Below are positions 12,180 to 25,100 of a stretch of DNA of 64,000 bases, one piece after another (positions within the stretch are counted from its first letter, which is position 1; every line of letters begins with the position of its first letter). The notes beneath the pieces are model-generated. The model worked only from the letters and a program-made list of their open reading frames with translations. It ran no database searches and was not told where the DNA came from. Source of the stretch: Kryptolebias marmoratus (taxonomy: Eukaryota > Chordata > Actinopteri > Cyprinodontiformes > Rivulidae); the NCBI RefSeq assembly GCF_001649575.2, contig NC_051449.1, positions 20,640,056 to 20,704,055 of the forward strand, in the 5' to 3' direction. The position numbers were made by a program, and so were the translations under genes.

Positions 12180-12400
12180 TTAACTGTTTGGTCTGCTGTT
12201 CACCATTTTAATACACAACTGAGGATTTAATAGCAACAAGATCAGGATAAAGTGAGATGGGGAAAAAAATGGTTCAAATGCTTTAATTGTTGTTTTGGTT
12301 CCAGGCCACCAAGGGATAGTGGGCATTCATTAAATTGGCTGCTACATCATTTTCACTTAGACTTTGCTTCACTTTGAAAATGTGATTTTAAAAATACATT
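12180..12400. repeat. Diverged repeat shared with 56.2-56.35 kb
   Basis: gatcaggataaagtgagat and gggatagtgggcat occur in the same order as at 56,203-56,300 (gatcaggataaaatgagac; ggatagtgggcat). Family not identified; no coding potential. Confidence 0.45.
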
Positions 12401-12599
12401 GTTTTTTTTCTGTCAATTTTAAGCTTGTGCATGAATGGGAGGTGCAAACACAGAAAAAAGGATTATTTTAATATTTGTAATAATGTGGACAGAGCCTTCA
12501 TCAAATCAAAAAAGCAGATAAAATTGTTGGACACAAGTATAATTGTGTAAACAGTCTCAATGTGGATTGAAAACATCTTAACTCACACCACCGTCAGAG

Positions 12600-12860
12600 G
12601 TAATATGGACCTCTTTTATCCACATTTTTGGTAGTCTAAACACAATTTGCCCTGGGCCAAGCTTTAGGACCTTCTACTGAACTGACGTGACTCCAGAGCT
12701 CAGTGTCAGAGTAAAGACTGACAAATGTAATACATTTAACTCCATCATAGTAAAACAATGTGCTGTCATTTGCTCTCTATACATGTTCACTGTGAATGTA
12801 AAATGATCTGGACCCCCTTTATCCACAGGTTTAGTAGTCTGAACACAATCAAAATTATTA
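12600..12860. repeat. Imperfect local duplication
   Basis: gacctcttttatccacat followed by tagtctaaacacaatt (12,609-12,648) recurs as gacccccttttatccacag followed by tagtctgaacacaatc (about 12,810-12,850). Spacing is about 200 bp. Origin unknown. Confidence 0.5.
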
Positions 12861-12869
12861 CCTGGATGT

Positions 12870-15110
12870 CTCAGGGTTAAAATGAATAAAAATAAAAAAG
12901 TAAACTCAGCTTGTGCTTGATTAAAGAAAATTAAAAAGCAATCCCTGAATTTTTTTATTTTTAGGCTAAAAGTTTTATTTATCAGAATTCCTTTTAAATA
13001 ATAATGTCCATTTTGTTGGATTTTATTAATCAGTGTGGATTATCAGGACTACACATGGTGAGTTTCTCTTAATGTTTGTTCTGATTGTTTTAGAGCTGAT
13101 TAGACCCACTGTGGTCGCTGTGTAATAAAACGTACTGTGTCAGTCACAGGGTAACAATTTTAGGGTTATGTTTCATTATATTCATCTAATAAACACAGCA
13201 GAAGATGACAGATGATTGTTTTACTATGGTGGAGTTTCACGTGTTAAATTCTTCAATCTTTGCTCTGACTCTGTGGTCTGAGTTCCCAAATCATTTTATC
13301 CACCTTCATTTCTCTCATAGCATGTATGTTAGCCTAATTATCTGATTAATTGGGTACTAAATAACTCCATATAATGTGACCTGAGTGTCTCTGAACCATG
13401 TTAATGTAAAAACAAATACAGTTCAGATGTCTGAATGTGCTGTAGTTTTTAAAGAAACATCAGCAGACATGCTGTCACACTGTTTGCTGCTCAGCTGACA
13501 GCCCTCTGTGTGTATCTGCATACAGAACGGGTAAGTGACATCCGATCACAACAATGTTTTGTAGTACACACTAAAGGGACCAGGAGTGAACACACTCATC
13601 CACCTGCAGTCAGATCACTCAGGACAGAAGTCAGTGCAAGGTCTGAACAGAGTTTGTGTTTACAAATTAATGACCAATATTCTCCAACCAGAATTCCTGA
13701 GAAGGTTGGGGAATGTCCCTTTGGCATTTCCTGAGTGACCAATCTACAGTTTTGACTGAAACTAAAGAGGCTAGGACAAAGCTGCGTGGGTAACATAACA
13801 GAGTGACATTGTTAACTCTTCTGCATGTGGAAAAATGATAATGGGAATTTCCCTCCCAAAAAATCTTGATTTTTCGTTATTATTTCAAATAATCTCTAAG
13901 ATGCTCCCATTTCTGTAGAAACCTTTGATCAAAGTGTAATCCTGCCATGGCCGTGTTTGCTGGGAATCCCATCAAAATCCTTGAAACAAGACAAAGTCTT
14001 TCGCAGTCAGAGTACATGTAACTGTTAAAGTGAACAAGATGACGGTTTCAGAGTATGACATCTTTGATTGGAGGTGTAGAACGCGGCGGCACAAAAACCA
14101 GCGTAAGTGCTTTGAAAACTTACCTCAAGGCCATTTAATGCCAGCGTGGAACATCCGCCCACATACTGTATCAACCAGCTCAGTGCTACTGTCTGTCTGA
14201 GGCTGCAATGAGTCATGAGGAAAAGTAAAACCGTAAACTTTCTGTTCGTTAAAAACACCCGCATGTTAGGATGACTAAAACAGTTAGCGATTCAGTTACT
14301 GTGGTCAAGAGACACAGAGTCATCCTTACACAAAGCATGAGATCATCTTTAGCACTTTAGGTACTTTTAAAGAATATGTAGCATGCCTACAGTTGTGTGG
14401 AATCACATGTCATCTGCATCAGCTCGAAAATCCTTTAAAATCACATATTTGTCTCAATCAAACCATGCTAATAAAATCAAATGTGGCATGGTTGTGCCTA
14501 ATTTCAGTTGTGGCTGGAATATTATCATCTACAGTTTTTCCTTTGAAAAATGAAAAAAACTGAAATTATTTTATATTTAAATGATGATTCAGGTTTTAGT
14601 GAACAATTGGTTTTCCAAGGCCTTAATCTGGATAATTTTAAAAACAGAGACTTTATGCTGAGAAAAACAGAAACAAATAAATAAATAAACTTCCGAGAGG
14701 AGATTTTTAAAATCACCGTTTTTGGTGTCTGTTTGAACACAAGGTACAAAGCGTCCCTGCCTCTGTCTACAATAACATGGATGTTTTTTTTCTCCGTTTA
14801 TATTGTTTACTCTGTCTACACATTCTAGTAACAAGATTACTGCCAACGGTACATAATATGCCTGCCAGTAAATGATCAGAGTAATCAAAATCCAAAGCAT
14901 GAATTCCCTCACACAACAATCCTGAATATATGTGTTTAATATGTAAATACATAACTGTGATGGGGTGAAAGGTCAATTTCACTGATAATGACATTGTCCA
15001 TGATGTAAATTGTTCAGTTTAAGAAGAAGTAGGAACATGAAACATCAGCTATTAGTTGTAATGTGAAGAACCTACCTGTTGATGACTACCAGCCTATCCA
15101 AACCATTTTA
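12870..15110. other. No gene recognised
   Basis: Non-coding by inspection. Short open frames near 13,600, 14,100 and 14,700 show no domain similarity. Confidence 0.45.
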
Positions 15111-15420
15111 TAATCAGTGTCAGGATCTGTGTCTTTGTTTCTTTTTGTGGGTTTTACTGCTCTGTGTTGTTTCTTTTTGCTATCAAGTTTAGCTCCTTTG
15201 TTCCTCTGTGCCATTTGCTGTTTCCCTCAGTCAGCCCTGCTCCTCAGCCCTACTCACTTCACTCACACCTGTCCCTATTCATCAGTCGCACCTGCAGCTA
15301 CTTCCTCATCAATACTCCTCATCTTCATCCTCAGTCATCCTGTTAGCTCCCAGTTTCCAGCCTGCATCTCTTTCTGCCCAGTTTTTCTGTGCTTCTAATG
15401 TTTCAATTTAGTGTTCTTAT

Positions 15421-15455
15421 TGCCATGTCCGCCTTTGTTTATGGCGGACATGGCA
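15421..15455. repeat. Perfect 13-bp stem hairpin
   Basis: tgccatgtccgcc (15421-15433) and ggcggacatggca (15443-15455) are perfect reverse complements around a 9-nt loop. It lies 13 bp before the large AAT palindrome. Confidence 0.9.
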
Positions 15456-15464
15456 TAAACAATG

Positions 15465-15579
<115 letters not shown>

Positions 15580-15599
15580 ATGATGACATTTTTATCCTA

Positions 15600-16178
15600 A
15601 ACATTTGTGGAGTTACACCATGGATAACTTACTGTGGACTATACTATAGATGGACAAATAGGAACAATCTTGGGAACAAAGACATTTCTGTGTTACTCAA
15701 ATGTAAAGCTGCAGCATAGACAAGGTTTTAACAAATGGGTCACCTGTGACCCTAAACTTTGACCATGTAACCTTGAAATGTGGACAAAAAAATTGTTAAA
15801 ATAAATCTCAGGAGTAGTATATATGAGACTAACTTTGATGAGAAATATTTAAACGCATAACAGACGATACCATAAAAAAAACTTCCAAACTTCCACCTCG
15901 CCTTTTCACATGGGTGGTTCCACTTTGACTTCAAGCTCAGGTCCTCTACCAGAGGCCTGGGAGCTTGAGGGTTCTCCTCAGTATCTTAGCTGTTTATAGG
16001 ACTGTGCACTTCTGGACAAAGATCCCTGAGGTTGTTCCTGGGATCTGTTGGAATCATTCTTCCAGTTTGGGAGTCTGATGACCACTGGTACCACTGAGAC
16101 CTTGACTTTCCTCAACTTCTATATTTCCTCTTTCAACCCTTGGTAAAACTCTGCAGCCAAAAATGTTCTATCATCAGT

Positions 16179-16256
<78 letters not shown>

Positions 16257-16870
16257 TGTAATTAATCTTACGGTTTAAATTTTATTGAAATGTAATGAAA
16301 ATGATTGTTTAAACAAAGAAGCAAAATTAGACAAACATCTATTTTATCAGATTTTTGTTTTCTTGTTGTAAGTACCCAAAGAAAAAAAAAAGTTAAAATT
16401 TAAATTTTCTTGCATAATATTTTAATCTTTTAGGAAATGAGTATTTGTTGATTATTCTTTTTTTCAATCATTTAGTTGAGAATGAATATGAGTGACAATC
16501 ACCAAATTTCCCATGTTACCACATCCCAAGCTTCAGTGGATTTTCTTGGGAATATGGAGCTAACCGCTGCAGGAAGACCCTCCGTCACGGTCTGATACAG
16601 TTCTGGTCACATGAGCAACAGAACTGCTCATATCGTTGCAGCATTTTGGAAATCACGTCTATCAGCTGTGCCCCCTGAACCCTGGTTTCTTCCTCTGAGG
16701 ATAGGACATTTTTGGCTGCAGGGGCTAAAGAAAATTCTTTTATGTGTGTGACTGTGGCTTTTTTTGTTGTTGTTGTTAAAACTTTTCATGTAGTGCATCT
16801 CTGTAAACAAACTTGGTTCTGGAAATGATCCAACAGCCAAAGATTCACCTGTCATATGACCACTAATTAC
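15600..16870. other. No gene; contains a long (AT)n run
   Basis: A pure AT dinucleotide tract spans 16181-16253. The rest shows no recognisable gene or repeat family. Confidence 0.5.
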
Positions 16871-16879
16871 AAATAATAA

Positions 16880-17440
16880 TAATTAAAACTGCAAGCAGTG
16901 ATAACATTTATGCATTGGCGTGACCCGGACCACATGGATATCTTGCTGAGGTGGCCGCCCTCCTTTCTCTCCGTGTCCCCATCTGCTCCGAAGAGGACTT
17001 GCGTCCTCCTCTGGGCACTACTACACCTTGTCATGTTGTCCAAAGGCCTTTCAGTGCAAAGTGAATATCACCAAGAATTGCTATTTTATTCAAAATGGTC
17101 GACCTCCCGTAGGTTTTACAATATGGTGCCAAGAGACTTTTGTGTAGGTCAATGCACTTGTGTACCAAATTCTGTATGCGTAAAGAGGTTGGAGAACCTG
17201 CTTTCAAAATGGCGCCTGAAAGCCAATTTGCCACGCCCACATCCGGATTTCTGCCCCTCCGCATATTTACGCTACTTCAAAGAAATGTGTAAGTTTCGTG
17301 ATGCTCGTCCCACCAGAACATAGTAATTATCATGTCCTGTCGGGAGAAAAATGAACAAACAAATAAATAAATAAACAGGCTAAAAACAGAAGGGTCCTCG
17401 TGGTTTCACAGCACTTGGGCCCTAATAAACCCCTTTAGTG
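16880..17440 (+). repeat. Degraded copy of a high-copy fish interspersed repeat
   Basis: Begins attaaaactgcaagcagtga and includes tatcaccaagaattgctatt, a ...CCAAGAGACTTTTGTG... stretch, gccaatttgccacgcccac, and ends cacttgggccctaataa. In this order these motifs match a familiar teleost repeat (class not certain). A 141-codon open frame at 16898-17323 lies inside it and has no protein similarity, so I treat it as chance. Confidence 0.65.
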
Positions 17441-17569
17441 AAATAAAACAAGATGTATATTTTATATTGCAGCCTGCAGCATCAGTGGGCAGTTTTTCAA
17501 TAATTTCTTTCTCAAGGTTTAAAATAAAGGTAAAACACGTTTCTCCCAGTCTAGTTGAAGTGTGTCTCA

Positions 17570-19066
17570 CAGACTGGGCAAGCATGGCATTAATCAAAGA
17601 AACTACCAAGAGGCCAAAGATAACACTGATGGAGCTGCACAGCTCTTCTGCAGGAATGGGAGGATCTGTCCATCGGAGCACTTTAAGCTGCACAGAGTTG
17701 GGCTTCATGAAAAAGCAGATTGGAAAAAACGTTACTTAGAAAAGGCAGCTCATTTTGATTTTTTTTCCTTGAAAACATGTGGAAGAAGGTGCTATGGTCA
17801 GATGGGATTAAAATTGAACTTTTTGGGATCAAGGACATCATGTCTGGCACAAACCTTACACCTGTCATCATGCTGTGAACACAACCCCACAGTGAAGCAT
17901 GGTGGTGGCAGCATCACTGAAACAGAAATACACTGAATAAGCCAACCATAGCACAGTTCAAAACAGAAATAAGAATTAAGACCTGCAGTGTAGATCTGTA
18001 GCAGAGCTGAGGATAGACTGAGCAGACATGTAAAGGAAAAAATTACTTTAAGTGCAGTTATATACTGGTCTAGCTAGAATAGTGACAGCACTTTGTAATT
18101 TTATAACAGTAGCACACTGGGTCAGTATTTTGTCACAGCTAACGGTTGACTGGGGCTGGTAAGAGGCTCATTACAGAATACTTTTGTCCCCCGTTTTCAC
18201 AATAAGCATGATATATATTTATTTAAACAAAATAAGGTGATTTCCATGTGTTTTTAGACTGAAGACAGCTGATGGCAAGGCAATAATGTGTCTTCAACAC
18301 ATAAACAATACACAGTATTAAGTGTAGCACCTTGCAATATGGCGGCCATGAATCTTGTCTAATGTTGTCAGTGGCCATTCCAATGCATTTCTTTTTGAGA
18401 GAGCATGTTGTGGAGATGTTTTTTCATCGTCAGGAAGTGAAACACTGGTCAGAGTTGAAGGAAAGATGGATGGAGCAAAACAGAAAACCTTTGAGGGAAA
18501 TATGTTGGAGTCTTCCAGAGGTTTGGGTCTGGGACAGAGGTCCACCTTCCAGCAAGACAATGACCCTAAATGCTCTGCTGAAGCAACACTCCACTGGTTT
18601 AAGGAGAACCAGATAAATGTCCTGGTTTAGTCCAGACCTCAGTCCAACTGAGAATCTGTGGTTTGATTTAAGGATTGTTGGACTCAAGCAGCACCATCCG
18701 ACCTGAAGGAGCTGCAGCAGTTTGGACAAAAATGCCAGAGGTTAGATGGACCAAGATCATGGAAATAAACTTGAAGAGATTTTAAACCTGGAACTGCTAC
18801 AAAAGGTGACTCTACAAGTATTGACCCCTGGAGAAGGGGTTGAGTGACGAATACTTATGCACACACTACTTTTTAGTTTTATATTTCTACATTATTTATT
18901 ATTTAAAACATGATTTTTTTTTTCTGTGTTTACCTTCTTTTTGCTGAAGTATTTCTGTAAGACTATTACCTAAAAGTAAACTGAAAATCCAGTTAGATTT
19001 CAGCTTGTGAGGTAACAAAATACAAAGAAAACAAAGGGACTGGAATATTTTTTCAAGCCTCTGTAT
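17570..19066 (+). mobile_element. Tc1/mariner-type transposon remnant, interrupted
   Basis: Part one (17570-17914) holds gaagaaggtgctatggtcag, attaaaattgaactttttgg and cacagtgaagcatggtggtg. Part two (18402-19066) resumes with ttgtggagatgttttttcat, agagttgaaggaaagatgga, ttccagcaagacaatgaccc, and ccagacctcagtccaactga (the SPDLxPTENLW-type block). It then ends with a Tc1-style 3' region (...gaatacttatgcacac... to ...ttcaagcctctgtat). Stops and frameshifts break the transposase. A 487-bp insertion separates the parts. Confidence 0.85.
17915..18401. mobile_element. 487-bp insertion inside the Tc1 remnant, origin unknown
   Basis: The 5-mer agcat flanks it on both sides (17910-17914 and 18402-18406). 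Deleting the insert plus one copy gives an uninterrupted Tc1 reading (ggcagcatgttgtggagatg). The termini do not form an obvious inverted repeat and there is no poly(A), so the type is unclear. It carries no significant open frame. Confidence 0.55.
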
Positions 19067-19069
19067 ATC

Positions 19070-20580
19070 GACTGTGTTAATGAGCCTTACTATATTAAGT
19101 CTTTGTCCAGCAGATGGAAGCAGAGCTGCATCTCTGCTGTCGTCTCCCATCACCATCACCTCCTCTCATTTGAGAACCAGTCCTCACTTTCCAGTTACAT
19201 TAACAACAAGTCAGTTGTGTGTGAATCCTACAAGGTTCAAGTGGGGGAAAATGTTCTAGTGTTAGGAGCAAGGCTATGCGAAGACATAAAAAAAAAAAAA
19301 AAACATCTGTTCAGTTTAAATTTAGGACTGCTTTGAACCAGAGAGAACTGAGCACAAAAAACACTACGCTGAAAGTCTTAGACCGACTAAGCAGGCTTTG
19401 TGTCACACAGAATAAGACAGTGTGAGAGCATGCTTGAAAGGGAGGTAAATCAAACAAGCTCTATTTGCTGCAGAGAGTAGAAATGAACAGAAACTGGTGG
19501 GGGAAAAAGAATGCTGATTCTGTTTTCCCGATCAATTTTCTCATCCTGCAGAACCCCCTGAATTTTTTGCATTGTCTTTTTTTGTAATGCAACTCCCCCC
19601 CAAAGGACCACATTATCTTGCATATTTCCAAAGCAGAGAACAGAGAAAGTATTTATAATGCTTTCATGTGCTATCCACAGGGAGCAAATGAGCAAGTGTA
19701 AGCATATTTTACCATGTACGCTAGTATTTAGTTTGAAATATATAAAAAAAATCCAATTATTTTGTCTGGATCTCTGCAGCTTCATTGCTTTGTTTTGTAC
19801 AAGGTGGATATTTCAGAACACCACAATGGAGTTTTCACTCGTTTGAAGAGATTTCAGTGAGCTAAGTTTAACACATCTTTACTATGAGGTTATATTCTTC
19901 CAGGCCTTTTTTGTTGACTTGAATCAGTGGGTGTGACTAAAGCCTAATGGGAATGGATGATGGCTTTAACAGCACCTGTCTGAAGATGACTGCTCAAATC
20001 ACCATTCTCTCTTGCAATGAGAAGTGGAAATAGGGGCTGGAGTTAAAGCCATTGTGGTGTCTATCCCCTGGTCTGTGAAATAGCTCAATCTCCTCCACCG
20101 ATTCTCTGTGTGATTGTTATAAATCATTTGGAATCTCCATATCTTTTCAAGCCCATCATCAAAGATCAACACTCAGAATCCGTCCGAGGATCGGAGAAAC
20201 AGTTTAACGTGTTGGAAATATTAAGCATCGTTTGACTGTTTAAAATGTATAACGTAAACATAATTGTTTCTGTTTTGAACCCTTGTAAAAGATGTTGGGT
20301 GTTTCATTCACACACCTCACAATGAGGAGTAGGAATTCAGAAAACACACGACCAAAATGCTGTGGCACTGTGCAGCTTTCAGCTAAAGGATAATGACAGT
20401 ATGCTCCCAATGGCACTGGAAAACCCTGATGTGTAAAATATATAATGTTCAATTTTTTTAAACCAATGTAGATTTTCATTTTAATGTGTCAATTCATTAT
20501 GTAGCATTAACAGTTAGAAACAACTGATGCCAATAAAAGTGCTGTTTTCTTTGTTTTTTAGGCATTTTGTGAAAAAAACT
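19070..20580. other. No gene recognised
   Basis: Open frames of up to about 110 codons exist (for example 19450-19785, minus) but lack known motifs. A short A-run lies near 19,290. Confidence 0.45.
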
Positions 20581-20639
20581 GGGTAACTGTAAAAATCTGA
20601 TTATTACAACCTGATGAGGATGCCTGAATAAAAAGTAAG

Positions 20640-22165
20640 AATTTTACACAAGTCAGTCAGGAACTGCCCTTCAGTTACATCTCTATGAGCTTGGTCCATT
20701 TAACCAGTGGACGTTTTGTCCATTCTTCATGACCAAACTGCTCCAATATGTCTTTTGAACAAATGCCAAATTGCCTTTTTTCACCCTTCTTTAAACAACG
20801 GCTTATTCCTGTCTACGTTTCCAGGAAGCCTAGCTCTGTGCAGCCTGATAAGGTGGTATCTCACTGACTTGTGACAGTTGGGAGACTTGTCGGTGGCTAT
20901 AAATTGTGGGAAAATTGTGAGAAAGTATGTAAATTTTTTGTTTGAGTCTCGCTGAATTCTGAGTGTTTGCAACCAAGTGAAAAATGAGCCAAGTGTGCAG
21001 CCAGTTTTAAAAAAATCACAGCCTGTTTTCCTGTGCCTGACTTGCAAAAATGTATTCTTGACCATGCACATTATTTTGTCGCCCACCTCTGTCCACATCA
21101 AACTCACTTCAGTTCATTTTGTATGTTTATGATTTGATCTAGTGGAGTACACTTTAAAAATAAAGATCTGGACCAGTTTTTCAGTAATTATTATTTATCG
21201 TCAGCATGGTTTTCAGACCTGGACATTTGCCCTGGATGTGTTCTGTCAGTGGAGAACTCCCACACAGGACTCAAAATAAAGCTTGAGTGCTCTTGAGACA
21301 AGTTGGAAACACCTACAATAACTCTGACTATTTCAAGAGAAAAGTTGTAGAAATCTTTTGAAAACGTTCAAAGCTGCGTGCTCCTACAATTACCGCAAGG
21401 AAGTTGAGTACCCCACTGAAGTCTCAAGATATTCTGGAGACATTCAGGAGACTCCCACATGAAATGCTGTTCGTCAGTATTCATGCATCCCAGGGAAATG
21501 CCTCCTATACCTCCACCTCTGTAGAATAGCTGCGCAGATCCATCAGGGTTATCTTTGGCCTCTTGGTTGCTTCTCTGATAATGCCTTCATTACTTGAGCT
21601 GTGAGTTTTGATGGATATCCTCCTCTTGGCAGATTTGTTGTGGTGGGACAAGCTTTCCATTTCCTAATATATTTAATGGAGCTCCATGGAATGTTCAGGG
21701 TTTAGGCTATTTTTTGCAAACCAACCCTGATATATACTTCTTCACACCTTGTCTCCAACCTGTGGAGACTTCCTAAATCCTCATGCTGTCTCTTGCTTGG
21801 TGGTAGCCCTTAATACTTAGAGGTGTTACACTGCTGTTGTTTCCTGGGGTCTATGAATTTAGGATTTTATATTCTGAGAACATTTGACACTTAGATCGCC
21901 CTCAAGTGGACCTTATTGAACTAATTATGAGGTTTATGAAGATAATAGTTAGGGCTTCTAAGGAAGGGGATGAATATGCATATGCATACACCACATTTTA
22001 GTTTTATATTTAGAATAATTTAAAGCAAGTATAATTTCTCATTAAATTAAATTTCATGAATTTCGACTGTTCTGTGTAGATTTCTTACATTTAAACTTCC
22101 AAATGTAAGGAAACAAAACTAAAAGAAAAACAAGGGAGATCTGATACTTTTGCAATCCAACGTAA
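20640..22165. mobile_element. DNA-transposon remnant with Tc1-style terminal region
   Basis: Motifs in order: ggaactgcccttcagttaca near 20,653; cttcattacttgagctgtga near 21,584; aaccctgatatatacttctt near 21,722; acatttgacacttagatcgc near 21,880; gatgaatatgcatatgcata near 21,970; and an end reading gatacttttgcaatccaacg. The order recalls a fish non-autonomous Tc1-type element on the plus strand. The middle (20,770-21,440) is less certain and could be a separate insert. Confidence 0.5.
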
Positions 22166-22169
22166 TGTA

Positions 22170-25100
22170 GTAGAACAGAAAAACAACAAAAGGTTTAAGT
22201 TGTATTTTAGTAAGCAGTGGTATTACAAACTGTATATAGACAATAGATAAATTAGGGTGTGAGTGCATGTTGTTGTTCCCTTCAGTGTTTCTGTTTGACC
22301 TCTAAGTTTATGCTACACTCACAGTCCTGCCAATGCTATCTAATGATTGTAAAGTGCCACTCAGTATAGAAATCCCAGCCATTTTCTGGACATGTTAAAA
22401 GAGAACTACAGTTACACGGAGCAGGGAAGAAGAGAGGAAAATACGTCTCTGATTTGTTCAATTTTGGGGGAATTCATCAGAGCACTTAAGCTAAAAGGGT
22501 AATTTCATAAATGGAGACGAAAACCACTGAAGTGATTTGTCTTTCTTCAAAGAGATTTTGATAGTCTTCTCAGTAAGAGGGAGCTTTTTGGAGAAATGTG
22601 CTCCTAAAGGACTATTAGCTATGACAAAGAAGTCTTTTTCGACTGGGAATGCTAACAATATGACTCATTTTATCATATTTAGGCTGCAGAAATGAACGAA
22701 TTTATGCTTTAAATGCAGTGCTAAAGAGGATAAAAAGGATTATAAATCTTAATATTTTCAGGAAAGTAATATGAGTTTATACAGAAAACTATTCTGACTA
22801 TAAAGACCTTTATCTTTTCTTGCTCAGAAAGCCAGAGGAAGCAGTGAAGGATCAGGTAGGATTTTGAAACCAGGAAGTCTGTATGTTTTTAGCATACCAA
22901 TAGACTATTTTAATTAGATCCTCTGCTTTCAATATCAGAACTTTCCTTTTGTCTCAGGCTGTCAGTCAGGAGCACTGAAGGGAATTTTAAACCGCAGTGA
23001 TTCATGTGACACAAGGGCTTGTGTTCCTGTCATTTTCTCTTCATGATGTCATTAAAAAAGGTTTCTGGGCTTCGTACAGACCGAGAGCTGCCACATTATT
23101 AGTCTCCTTCCACCCATATGATAGCACCCCCCTTTTTAGAATCTTTAGAGTTTGATCATTACAAAATATTTTATCATTGTTGGGGTTCATTAACCATCTG
23201 CCACAGCAGTAATAAAACTTAGATATTGTTCACCCCCTTAAAGTCATTCATTCAGGCCTTGGTTGCCAAATTAGCATATGGTAATGGCGAATGTGGAGGC
23301 CCGAACCAATTGAGAGACAGTTAATTGAAATGCAGCGTAAAATGTTGGTTTCTGAGGCTGCGGGGAGATGAAAACTGTCAAGTTTGTCACGTCAGTAATG
23401 GCAGATAACTCTGTGAACTCACTGGAGCGTCTGCTGACTGCTGAGGTACGAGCAGGAGCTGCGTGAACAGAGCAGAGCTTAAAGCTTACCCGTAATCCCC
23501 CCGCACGGCATGTCGGAGCTTACTTTACCCCAGAGAGCTCTTATGGCTTATCAGGACAGAAATGAAGACTTAGGCTGCACTGATCGTGTTTAATTAAGAA
23601 CCCCTGGTGAATACCTTCTGTGGCTCTAATGTCTCACTAACAGAGGATAACATGCCATCAGAGAGCCGGGTCACTCTGGAAATACCTCTAATGACTACGA
23701 TACATAGATAAGAGCTAACTCCCGAGGAGATGATATGTAGGTTAATTTTTGCAATCAGATATAGATTTTTCTTGAGGGTACTCACTGCAATGTCCTGATG
23801 ACTGCTCCAAAACAATCCCAAAGTAAGAAACAAAATTGGCACCCTTGTTTCTTTCTCATATGGACGGTAACATGTCCTTAGATTAACGTCTGTAAGCAAA
23901 ATTTTTAAATGGCTGCCAACTACACCATGCATTTGTTTGCCTACAGAAAATACCGCCCGAAGTGACAATAGATCCACTATGGCGACATCCGTGAAGAAAC
24001 CATTTGCGATGGCTCCAACAATTGATTTGTTGAGTAAAGTATGCAGCTTCAAAGACAGATTACGTTGTAGACTTACAGGTATAGAAGAAGGTTTTGTTGT
24101 GTTTGAATGCTGAGCTTGTCTTTTTTAAGCTTCATGCCCTGTTTGATCCTCAATATTTATTCTTGACAAGTTGTCTCACTCAGTCTTTCTCTTTTCTTTA
24201 GGATTTAGCAGCAGATTCACTTTCATATTTCAACCTAAACATCTTGTCCTCGAGTCTAGACTTGTCCAATTCCGCCATATTTGTTTACCTATGCAGACCA
24301 CGTCCAACCTAACGTAGATCAATCATCTGACTTAAGCTTCCATGTGATTTTTGGTGAATTCTGCCAAGTGCTTTGTTTATATTGAGACCAATTTACTGCA
24401 TATCAATACATCTGGAAAACTACTGGAGTAAACTTATCCAAACTGCACCATTTGATATAGTTTATGATAACCAGTGGCAGCTCCTGAGCATAAATACTAG
24501 TGGGTGGAAAATCATTTCCTGAATCGCTGACCACAAAAATTTTCAAGGTTGTTTCTTGTGAAAACCCTCTGGTCTAATAATTAAATCAGAGAATCAGAGA
24601 CGCCTCCTGCACCCACATCCACCCCGACCCGAAGTTGGAATGTTTTAATTTTTAACTGTGTAAAATCAAACAAACTGGTGCACGGCTTTTTGGACAGGAT
24701 TTCTAATTCGATTTGAAGCTGTATTTCTACAATAATACTCAAAATTAAAAATTTAAAGGAGGAAATAAAACATTTGTGACAAAATTCTAAAAACTATAAA
24801 ACTGAAGAAGCGATGAGTGCAAATATATTCACCCTTTTGCTTTAAAGCTCCAACCACTGCGTTCAGAAGACACTTAATTAGTTAAATAAGATCCACCTGT
24901 GGGTGATCTAAGTGTAAATAAATAGTTCTACCAGAACACAGGTACGGATCACCCAAAACCATTTAAAATGTCCTGTTGTATATCTCCCCTCTGTCTTTAG
25001 TTTTCTGTGTTCGGTTCATGTCCGGTCTGTCTGCTCCAAGATGCTGACTGATATCTTCTAATTTTAGTCTCACAAATGGATTTTTAAACAGAAAGACTCC

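Noticed and set aside
16898..17323. 141-codon plus-strand open frame
   Set aside because: It lies wholly within a common fish interspersed repeat and has no protein similarity I recognise.
23594..24052. 152-codon minus-strand open frame
   Set aside because: No domain, no convincing start context and no splice-linked neighbours. A frame of this length is plausible by chance in 64 kb.
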